Shown: piece by piece, positions 1-5,908 of the stretch
Layout: every line of letters begins with the position of its first letter
How positions within the stretch are numbered: the stretch's first letter is position 1
Source: CAZVFX01 sp964626565
GTDB lineage: Bacteria; Myxococcota_A; UBA9042; CAIXZC01
Direction of reading: 5' to 3'
Length of the DNA stretch: 17,291 nt
Assembly (NCBI GenBank): GCA_964626565.1
Contig: CAZVFX010000141.1
Coordinates: 1-17,291 of the forward strand
Program-made: the position numbers and the translations under genes
The notes under the pieces: model-generated
Databases searched by the model: none
Told to the model about the DNA's origin: nothing
Seen by the model: only the letters and a program-made list of their open reading frames with translations

Positions 1-1
1 T

Positions 2-571
2 CTAGTGGAACGGGCAGGTGTGCTGCTGTTCGCCCCGCTCCTTGGAGAGCTCGTCCAGAAGGGTGTGGCAGACCCGGTCAAGGGCCTCGCTCTTCTTCAC
101 TAACTGCTTGTTGTCCCAGCAGAACTTCTTCGCGTCCTCCCGGTTGCCGCTTTTCAGCAGGTAGTTGACATGCTCCGGACCGAGTTCCGGTACGGTCTTC
201 TCGAGCGCGTCTGAGCAGGTGGTAAGCTGTCCGCACGTTTTGGAAAGAGCGCATTCCACGAACCGTTCAGAGTACTTTGTTTTTCGCCGCTCCTCCTTCC
301 TGCAGTTCTTCAGGAATTCCTCCTTGAAACCTGGGACGCGTCGGGCCCCCCGTCCCCGGGTGCAGCGCTCCAAAAGCTTGTACATGCTGTCGCAAGGCCC
401 TTCAGCCGCAGCCTCAGGCGCCTTCTCTTCGGGGGCCGCCTTTTCGGGGGCCGTCTTCTCCGGCTTCGGGGTTTCTTTGCCCCCACTTGCAGCGTCTTTT
501 TCAGGTGCCGTCTTTGAACAGCCGGCGAAGGCGACAATTACGGTAGCAACAACCAGCATGCGCAGTCTCAT
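2..571 (-). CDS. Cys-rich lipoprotein of unknown function
   Basis: A 189-residue secreted lipoprotein whose role I do not recognise. The N-terminus is a short basic stretch, a hydrophobic core and a lipobox-like end (AFAGC, Cys at about residue 18). A low-complexity linker of about 40 residues follows, made of repeated A-P-E-K type units. The globular part has nine cysteines, including ERCTR, KNCRK, ECALSKTCGQLTTC, FCW, VCH and TCP, with many Lys/Arg/Glu. This suggests a disulfide-stabilised fold outside the cytoplasm. Two ATGs are adjacent (574 and 571). The GGAGGG at 577-582 is 5 nt from the 571 start but only 2 nt from the other, so 571 is chosen. The stop lies at 2-4, so the gene is complete. 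It diverges from the serine hydrolase gene at 702. The Phe at -3 of the lipobox is atypical, so lipidation is likely but not certain. Confidence 0.75.
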   Translation of the reverse strand: MRLRMLVVATVIVAFAGCSKTAPEKDAASGGKETPKPEKTAPEKAAPEEKAPEAAAEGPCDSMYKLLERCTRGRGARRVPGFKEEFLKNCRKEERRKTKYSERFVECALSKTCGQLTTCSDALEKTVPELGPEHVNYLLKSGNREDAKKFCWDNKQLVKKSEALDRVCHTLLDELSKERGEQQHTCPFH

Positions 572-593
572 CATCTCCCTCCAGTCGCCCCGC

Positions 594-622
594 AGATTAC
601 CCGACCTTGCCTCCGGTGTAAA
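594..622 (-). promoter_or_regulatory. Candidate sigma70-like promoter of the Cys-rich lipoprotein
   Basis: On the minus strand TTTACA (617-622; 5 of 6 consensus) is followed by exactly 17 nt and TAATCT (594-599; 3 of 6, with the important first, second and last bases correct). Transcription would begin near 587, leaving a very short leader that still contains the GGAGGG ribosome site at 577-582. Position and spacing fit, but the -10 is weak. Confidence 0.4.
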
Positions 623-701
623 GCAGCCCTTCCGGACTCGCATCAGGACCGTTGTTCTGGTAACCTGCCGGAGTGTTCGACCGCTCGTTCGAGGTTGGTA
701 T

Positions 702-2612
702 ATGAGGACCCGAACCGTCCCCGTTGTGTTGATTCTGCCTATTTTGGTTCTGGCCTCGGCTTGCTCAAGCGGAGAGGGTGGGGCGGGCGGGCCGGATGCC
801 GCCCCGGATGTCCGCCCAGGGGAAGATGCCGGTCCGACCGATCTTGGAAACAGTGATTTGACCGACCCGCCCGCGTCAGTGCCGCCGGTGCTGGGACAGT
901 CTTTGTACAATCTGCTCGATGAGTACCTGGCCTTCAGCGGTGACCCGGGGGTCAGTCTCGCGGTGCGCACAGGTGACGGAGCGTTGTGGGCCGGGGCCGC
1001 GGGCACGGCTGAAATGCAGACTTCCCTTCCCATGACTTCGGAAACCAGTTTTCGGGTGGGTAGCAACACCAAGCCGTACATTGCTGCGCTCACGCTGCAA
1101 CTGGTGGATGAAGGGCTTGTCGAGTTGGACGCTCCCTTGACCGATTATCTCCCCGAGTACCAGCAGTGGGACGATGTCACGGTACGCATGTTGCTGGGCA
1201 TGCAGAGCGGAATTCCGGACTACATCACCGAGCAGGAGTTCATGCTCACCGGGATCATGGAACCGGAGCTGTTGGAGTCCCCGGCGACCCTGGTGTCATT
1301 CGTGGAAAGTCTGCCGCTCATTTTTGAGCCCGGTGTGGGCTGTGCTTACTGCAATACAAACTACGTGCTCATCGGCATGATCGTAGAGGCTGTAACCGGC
1401 GCCAAGGTGCAGGACGAACTTGCGGCCAGGTTCTTCGAACCCCTCGGGCTTTCGCAGACCTATCTCGACATGGAGGATTCGGAGAAGCCGGACCTCGCCC
1501 ACGGTTACCTGGATCTGGCCATCGTGGGTTTTGCGTTCGGGATTCCCGCGGAAGCGTTGGCCCTGGTCCCCGCAGATTGGTTTATGGAAGGGATGCTGGT
1601 CGATGCTACGTATCTGTTTCCGCCCATGTTCTCCTGGACGGCCGGGGCCATGATCACTACTCCGTCGGACGCGCTCATGTTCATGCGTGAGCTTCTGAGA
1701 GGCGAACTGGTGAGCGAGGCGGGCCTGGCCGAGATGCAGAAGATCAACTCTTGCGAACTGCTGGGCGGCTACGTTGACTACGGTCTCGGGTTGATGAGGA
1801 CGGCCGATACTCCCTGGGGCACCCACTGGGGGCATGGGGGGCTCAACTTTGGTTACGAGGCCAACACCGTCCATTTCCCTGACTCGGATCTTACTATCTC
1901 TCACATGCACAACTACCTCCCCGAGCATGCAGGACCCTTTCAGGACGAGGTGTTGGAGATGGTCGCAAACGGCTCACTGGAAACCGCCTACGAGCCGTGC
2001 CTGCTGCCGGACGGGTTCTTCGAAGAAGACCCGGAGGAGACCATCCACTTTCGTTTCAAGGGTCCAATCTACGAGGAGGGGCTGGCTCCCCAGTTCGGCG
2101 GCACCACGCAGATGCTGGGATTCATGGAGGGGGAGAGGGTGGCCCTCTACGGCTTCGGCACCTACGCCGAGCTGACTTCGGCCGTTGGTTTGCCTCGGGT
2201 CCAACTGTCTTCCCTGGCCCCCTCAGTCACGCCGGGAGTCGACGTTCGCCAGACCATTATCAGCTTCGACCTCAATCTGCTGAAGGGGGCGGAAGGATCC
2301 ATTAAGCTGGAAGATGTCAGTCCATTTGACCTGTCGTTGGGGGTGCTCGAAGTGATTCTGGTCCCGGGAACGCAGGAACCGGAGTCGGCGTGCTTTGTAG
2401 CCGTCGCGGACCTCACTCAGCCCGCCGAACTGTATCTTTGCGGAGGCCAGGATTTCGGCGCCGAGACAGGGGAGACATTGAAAGTCTTTGGGAAGTTGCC
2501 GATCACCAGGGATCCGGACATAGTCGAATCGGCCGCAAAACTGCTGGGGTATCCCCTGTGCTTCTGTTTGGACGCGGACCTGGCAGTTGTTGATTGCGAG
2601 TCAGCGGAGTAG
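702..2612 (+). CDS. Serine hydrolase lipoprotein, class C beta-lactamase fold (PF00144-like)
   Basis: A 636-residue secreted lipoprotein of the penicillin-recognising serine hydrolase superfamily (esterases, D-aminopeptidases, class C beta-lactamases). The signal peptide ends LASAC (Cys21), followed by an Asp/Gly/Pro-rich linker to about residue 60. All three active-site motifs are visible: SNTK (nucleophile Ser121, Lys124), Y-C-N (Tyr216 to Asn218, within YCNTNYVLIG) and HGG (His378, within WGHGGLNFGY). The catalytic domain covers about 65-425. Roughly 200 further residues (430-636), rich in beta-like sequence and with several Cys near the end, form an extra domain I do not recognise. The ATG at 702 is chosen because GAGG (691-694) lies 7 nt upstream and the signal peptide starts there; upstream in-frame codons run antisense through the neighbouring lipoprotein gene. 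The substrate is unknown. An esterase or peptidase role is more likely than antibiotic resistance, since most lipoprotein members of this family are not beta-lactamases. Confidence 0.88.
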   Translation: MRTRTVPVVLILPILVLASACSSGEGGAGGPDAAPDVRPGEDAGPTDLGNSDLTDPPASVPPVLGQSLYNLLDEYLAFSGDPGVSLAVRTGDGALWAGAAGTAEMQTSLPMTSETSFRVGSNTKPYIAALTLQLVDEGLVELDAPLTDYLPEYQQWDDVTVRMLLGMQSGIPDYITEQEFMLTGIMEPELLESPATLVSFVESLPLIFEPGVGCAYCNTNYVLIGMIVEAVTGAKVQDELAARFFEPLGLSQTYLDMEDSEKPDLAHGYLDLAIVGFAFGIPAEALALVPADWFMEGMLVDATYLFPPMFSWTAGAMITTPSDALMFMRELLRGELVSEAGLAEMQKINSCELLGGYVDYGLGLMRTADTPWGTHWGHGGLNFGYEANTVHFPDSDLTISHMHNYLPEHAGPFQDEVLEMVANGSLETAYEPCLLPDGFFEEDPEETIHFRFKGPIYEEGLAPQFGGTTQMLGFMEGERVALYGFGTYAELTSAVGLPRVQLSSLAPSVTPGVDVRQTIISFDLNLLKGAEGSIKLEDVSPFDLSLGVLEVILVPGTQEPESACFVAVADLTQPAELYLCGGQDFGAETGETLKVFGKLPITRDPDIVESAAKLLGYPLCFCLDADLAVVDCESAE

Positions 2613-2618
2613 CGCCTT

Positions 2619-3965
2619 CTATTGTTCCTGTCCATGGGCTGCATCCAAGGAGCGTGCCCTGGCGTTCCAGGTGAGCATGAAGAAGAACATCCCGACCACA
2701 GCCGAGCTGATGAAGAATATGAACCCCCCGTCCCAGCCCCATCGGTCCACGATTACGCCAACGCCTACTCCGCATACGCTGCTGCCCAGGTAGCCGAATG
2801 TGCCGGTGAGCCCCGTGGCTGTACCGACCGCCTTTTTCGATGCAAAATCAGCGGCCGAGACACCTACGAGCATCTGTGGTCCGTAGACCAGGAAGCCCAC
2901 CGCCACCAGCGCCAACGCGTCAAGCACGGCGTGGCCGGGAGGCACCCACCAGAAGTAGAAGAGGAAAAGGGCCAGCACCCCCATAAACATGACGTTCACC
3001 GGCCCTCGCCGCCCCTTGAACACGCGGTCTGAGATCATTCCTGCGCAAATCGCGCCGAAGATGCCCGCAATTTCAAAAGCCGCCACCTGGAACCCGGCGC
3101 CTCCCAGACTGCTGCCCTTGGCCTCAACCAGGAACGTGGGTGCCCAGTCGAGCACGCCGATGCGTACGATATAGACAAAGAAGTTGGCCAGGCAGATGTA
3201 CCAGATGAACCTATTGGTGAGAATGTGTTCGCGGAAGATCTGCCAGAACGGTTCTTTGGCCTCCCCTTCTTCCAAAGCCCTGCCTTCGTTGCGGTATTCT
3301 TCGATGGGCGGCAGGCCAAGGGACTGGGGTGTGTCTCTAAGCCGGTTGAGCAGAAAGATGGAGGCAACCAGCGCAATGGCGGCGGGTACATAAAAGGCGG
3401 AGCGCCAGCCGTAGTGTTGAATGAGATATCCGGACAGCACGAGGATGAGCGCACCTCCGACCTGGTGGGAAGAGTTCCAGATTCCCCACATGGTGCCCGC
3501 TTCCCGGGGGCTGTACCAGTGCGAGAGCATGCGTGCGCAAGGGGGCCAGCCCATGGATTGAAACCAGGCGTTGGCGAGCCAGAAGATGCCGAAGAAGAGC
3601 AGTCCGGAACTGAGTCCGAAAAAGATGTTCATCACCGCCGCGCCGATGAGGCCGACGGCCATGAAGTAGCGGGGGTTGGCCCGGTCGGCCAGCGCACCGT
3701 TGATGAACTTCCCCACTCCGTAGAGGATCGAGAACGCCGAGAGGATGAGCCCCAGGTCCGTCTTGGTGTAGTGGAGTTCCTTGAGGAAAGTGGGCATGGC
3801 CATGGAGAAGTTCTTGCGCACCAGGTAGAACGACGCATATCCAACGAGCATGGAGCACATCATGCGGACGCGCATGTGCTTGTAGAGACGGTCTACCTCA
3901 GCCTGGTCCCCGAGCGGTTCTATCGGAGGCTGCGCCCACAACGCATTCTTGACCCGCTCAAGCAC
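2619..3965 (-). CDS. glpT: GlpT-like organophosphate:phosphate antiporter (MFS)
   Basis: A 448-residue inner-membrane transporter of the organophosphate:phosphate antiporter family in the major facilitator superfamily. Such proteins import glycerol-3-phosphate or hexose phosphate in exchange for phosphate. The match to the GlpT subgroup is close: GYASFYLVRKNFSMAMP near residue 42, WFQSMGWPPCAR near 134, RDTPQSLGLPPIEEY near 210 and FGYLGSS late in the protein. The residues that bind substrate phosphate in E. coli GlpT (Arg45, His165, Arg269) appear here as Arg50, His167 and Arg268, so transport should be intact. Twelve hydrophobic segments and a cytoplasmic loop near 215-245 fit the fold. The start is a GTG at 3965 with GGGAG 7 nt upstream; the ORF also matches family length. 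The gene converges on the serine hydrolase gene, with six nucleotides between stops. A regulatory UhpC-like or hexose-phosphate role cannot be excluded. Confidence 0.88.
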   Translation of the reverse strand: MLERVKNALWAQPPIEPLGDQAEVDRLYKHMRVRMMCSMLVGYASFYLVRKNFSMAMPTFLKELHYTKTDLGLILSAFSILYGVGKFINGALADRANPRYFMAVGLIGAAVMNIFFGLSSGLLFFGIFWLANAWFQSMGWPPCARMLSHWYSPREAGTMWGIWNSSHQVGGALILVLSGYLIQHYGWRSAFYVPAAIALVASIFLLNRLRDTPQSLGLPPIEEYRNEGRALEEGEAKEPFWQIFREHILTNRFIWYICLANFFVYIVRIGVLDWAPTFLVEAKGSSLGGAGFQVAAFEIAGIFGAICAGMISDRVFKGRRGPVNVMFMGVLALFLFYFWWVPPGHAVLDALALVAVGFLVYGPQMLVGVSAADFASKKAVGTATGLTGTFGYLGSSVCGVGVGVIVDRWGWDGGFIFFISSAVVGMFFFMLTWNARARSLDAAHGQEQ

Positions 3966-3991
3966 TGTGATTCTCCCGCAATTACCGCTCG

Positions 3992-4020
3992 ACTCTACGT
4001 CACCGGTTGGCGGCTGGCAA
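3992..4020 (-). promoter_or_regulatory. Candidate promoter of the GlpT-like gene
   Basis: Minus-strand TTGCCA (4015-4020) and TAGAGT (3992-3997) are separated by 17 nt, putting the transcript start near 3985, about 20 nt before the GTG start. Each box matches about 4 of 6 consensus bases, so this is a suggestion. It would run back-to-back with the metal efflux promoter. Confidence 0.35.
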
Positions 4021-4042
4021 CTGTTGGACGCGGAAAGAGTTA

Positions 4043-4071
4043 TTGAAATGGTCAGGCAAAGACGTTAAAAT
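4043..4071 (+). promoter_or_regulatory. sigma70-like promoter of the metal efflux operon
   Basis: TTGAAA (4043-4048) and TAAAAT (4066-4071) are separated by exactly 17 nt, each box matching 5 of 6 consensus bases. Transcription would start near 4078, and an AGGAGG ribosome site follows at 4087-4092. The 17-nt spacer is standard, unlike the 19-20 nt spacers typical of MerR-type metal promoters. Control by a two-component activator or a repressor therefore seems likelier. A small GTTG / CAACTGTTG repeat cluster (4006-4026) lies upstream of the -35 and could be an activator site. Confidence 0.65.
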
Positions 4072-4097
4072 CACCATGGCTTCGGAAGGAGGAGTTC

Positions 4098-4517
4098 GTG
4101 GTCAATCGTTTCCCCAGGATTTTTGCCAGCCTCTGGCTCTCCATGTTGCTGATATACATGGGGGCGGTGCCTACTCTTGCCACGTGCGTAGGCGAAGATC
4201 ACGACGATCACGTGGTGGTGGCCATGGCGCCTGATCATTGCGAGTCAGACACGGCTCACACCCACGAAGACGCCGAGCACAAGAATTGCTTCTGCCCGCC
4301 GGAAGGTTGCGGGCCTGACGACTGTACCGATTTGCCTTTGACCTGGGCCGCCGAACCTCCTTCCCGGGAGGACTCGGCCGGAGAATTGCCCGCGGGAACG
4401 CCCGCGGTGGCGGCAGTCGTGATTGACCAATCGGTCACCGGCCCTGTGCACCATCCGGAAGGGCCACCCGGCAATCCTATTCCGTTGTCCGGACAAACTT
4501 GCAGATTCATCATTTGA
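4098..4517 (+). CDS. Secreted His/Cys-rich small protein, first gene of metal efflux operon
   Basis: A 139-residue protein with an N-terminal signal peptide (hydrophobic residues about 9-27, predicted cut near TLA|TC). The mature part is rich in likely metal ligands: GEDHDDH at about 32-38, HCES at 47, HTHEDAEHKNCFCPP from 54, then CGPDDC at 71-76. The second half is a Pro/Ala-rich stretch ending TCRFII. Seven Cys and eight His in about 110 mature residues suggest a periplasmic metal-binding or sensing protein. The GTG start at 4098 has AGGAGG (4087-4092) 5 nt upstream and is the first good start after the promoter. It is followed, 110 nt later, by the outer-membrane factor and the rest of the pump. 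I do not recognise a named family. Its place recalls the small periplasmic proteins encoded next to other RND metal pumps, such as CzcI/CnrX-type positions, but I see no clear similarity. Confidence 0.75.
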   Translation: MVNRFPRIFASLWLSMLLIYMGAVPTLATCVGEDHDDHVVVAMAPDHCESDTAHTHEDAEHKNCFCPPEGCGPDDCTDLPLTWAAEPPSREDSAGELPAGTPAVAAVVIDQSVTGPVHHPEGPPGNPIPLSGQTCRFII

Positions 4518-4579
4518 TCCTGCCCGGCTGTTCCTGATCAGACATTGCACCCGGAAGTTTTGACGCAACCTGACCTGCG

Positions 4580-4610
4580 TTGAGGTTCGCCCCGTCCACG
4601 GGCGCCTCAA
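4580..4610 (+). other. Intercistronic stem-loop upstream of the outer-membrane-factor gene
   Basis: TTGAGG (4580-4585) pairs with CCTCAA (4605-4610) and CGCCC (4588-4592) pairs with GGGCG (4600-4604). This gives an 11-bp stem with a 2-nt bulge (TT, 4586-4587) and a 7-nt loop. It ends 7 nt before the GGAG ribosome site (4618-4621) of the next gene. No T-run follows, so it is not an intrinsic terminator. It could protect or process mRNA, or limit ribosome access, so that the small first protein is made at a different level from the pump. Confidence 0.6.
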
Positions 4611-4627
4611 GTGCTATGGAGCGGAAG

Positions 4628-5908
4628 ATGTCAGCTAGACCGAAGATGCTGTTACTGGTGGCTGTGCTGTGGGGTGTGGCGGTCCCCCTGTCCCCCGGTT
4701 TTGCCGAGGAAGGAGAGCCTGCCGCGGCACTCACGCTGCAGCAGGCCGTAGAGAAGACCCGGAACGCGAATCCCCGTCACGAGGCGGCACGCCTGAAGGT
4801 GGAAATAGCGGAAGCGAAGGCCAGGCAGGCCTCTTTTCGCCCCAACCCGGAATTCCACGCGGAGTACGAGGAGTTCGGCTGGGATCGTCCCTGGTTTGAC
4901 GGTGCGGAGACCACTCTGGCCATCGAGCAGGCCCTGCCGTTGACCGATCGCCTCCAGGCCGCGGTGCGTGCTGAGCAGGCCATGGGGGTGGTCGCGGCCC
5001 GGGAAGCGGATGTAATACTCGAGGAGGCTGTGTATTCGGTGCGGGTCTCGTTCATCCGCGCCCTGGCGGCGCGTGAACGCGGGCAGGTGGCCGTGCAGGC
5101 GGTGGAGATAGCCAAAGCGTCGCTGGAGTTGGTGCGGCAACGGGTTGATGCGGGGGACGCCGCACCTGCAGAGGTATATTGGTTCGAGGCGGAGTTGGAG
5201 CGTGCAGGCATGGCGGTGGATGAAGCTGCGGCTGAGATGTCGGTGGCCCTTGCGGAGTTGGCGGCTAACTGGGGCGGCAACCCGGACGATGTGGAGAGCA
5301 TCTCCGGTGAACTTGGCGCCTCGGCGGGACCGCCTCCCCTCGATTCGTTGGTGGCCAGATTGTCCGATACCCCCTATGTGCGGCGTTGGGAGGCGCGGGC
5401 CGGCGGCGCGGCTGCCCGGAAGGAGTTGGAGGAAGCCAGGGCCGTGCCGGACCTTACCCTGGGAGCGGGACTTAGAGGTATCGAAGGGTTTTCGGAAAAC
5501 GCGTTTGTGTTTTCGGTCTCGATGCCCCTGCCATTCATGGACGGTAACCAGGGCGCAATAGATGAGGCGGGAGCGGAGCGGCGGCGGGCCGCGTTCTTTG
5601 CCAGAGTTGTAGAAGCGGAACTGGTGGCAAAGCTGGCCGCAACTCATCGAGAGTTGGTGGGGCTGTGGTCGCGCCTGGAACGGCTGAAACAGCGCGTTGC
5701 TCCCGCCACAGAGGTGGCCTTCGAAGCGGTGCGTACCGGCTTCGAAAACGGAAAGCTGAAGGCTGCAGATCTTCTGGTTGCCCGCAGGCAGGTGGTGGAG
5801 GTCAAAGCGCTGCTGGTGGAGACCGAGGAGCGCTACCGGATAGCGGCCGCCCGGCTCGATTACCTGGTCGGTCGGCAAAGTGGAGATGACAACGAGGTTG
5901 AACAATGA
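4628..5908 (+). CDS. czcC: Outer-membrane factor of metal efflux pump (CzcC/CusC-like, OEP/TolC family)
   Basis: A 426-residue outer-membrane channel subunit that, as a trimer, would carry metal ions from the RND pump and fusion protein out of the cell. A signal peptide (residues 1-26, cut near GFA|EE) is followed by LTLQQAVEKTRNANPRHEAA, the usual opening of TolC-family efflux proteins. Two repeats then follow of long Ala/Glu/Arg-rich helices (about 35-215 and 225-415), separated by strand segments with LPLTDRL and MPLPFMDGN, the usual beta-barrel turns. No lipobox Cys is seen, unlike CusC. The ATG at 4628 is chosen because GGAG (4618-4621) is 6 nt upstream. The ATG at 4616 has no ribosome site, and the TTG at 4580 lies inside the stem-loop. 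The stop overlaps the next start as ATGA, indicating translational coupling with the fusion protein. Confidence 0.88.
   Translation: MSARPKMLLLVAVLWGVAVPLSPGFAEEGEPAAALTLQQAVEKTRNANPRHEAARLKVEIAEAKARQASFRPNPEFHAEYEEFGWDRPWFDGAETTLAIEQALPLTDRLQAAVRAEQAMGVVAAREADVILEEAVYSVRVSFIRALAARERGQVAVQAVEIAKASLELVRQRVDAGDAAPAEVYWFEAELERAGMAVDEAAAEMSVALAELAANWGGNPDDVESISGELGASAGPPPLDSLVARLSDTPYVRRWEARAGGAAARKELEEARAVPDLTLGAGLRGIEGFSENAFVFSVSMPLPFMDGNQGAIDEAGAERRRAAFFARVVEAELVAKLAATHRELVGLWSRLERLKQRVAPATEVAFEAVRTGFENGKLKAADLLVARRQVVEVKALLVETEERYRIAAARLDYLVGRQSGDDNEVEQ

Noticed and set aside
165..701. Upstream extension of the serine hydrolase reading frame
   Set aside because: It runs antisense through the Cys-rich lipoprotein gene, and the signal peptide with its own ribosome site begins at 702.
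575..1093. Upstream extension of the Cys-rich lipoprotein reading frame
   Set aside because: It is antisense to the serine hydrolase gene, and a lipoprotein signal with ribosome site starts at 571.
2593..2604. ATTGCGAGTCAG repeated at 4237-4248
   Set aside because: A single 12-nt match within two coding regions, both coding Cys-Glu-Ser; most likely chance.
3225..4046. Plus-strand 273-codon frame opposite the GlpT-like gene
   Set aside because: It is antisense to a well-conserved transporter, with no ribosome site or recognisable domain.
4580..4610. Stem-loop as an intrinsic terminator
   Set aside because: There is no T-run after the stem and it sits inside an operon.
4580..4627. TTG (4580) or ATG (4616) as start of the outer-membrane factor
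   Set aside because: No ribosome site precedes either one, 4580 lies inside the stem-loop, and GGAG is well spaced for 4628.
4652..5905. Long minus-strand frame opposite the outer-membrane factor
   Set aside because: It has no domain or signal sequence and mirrors a clear TolC-family gene; a GC-rich shadow.
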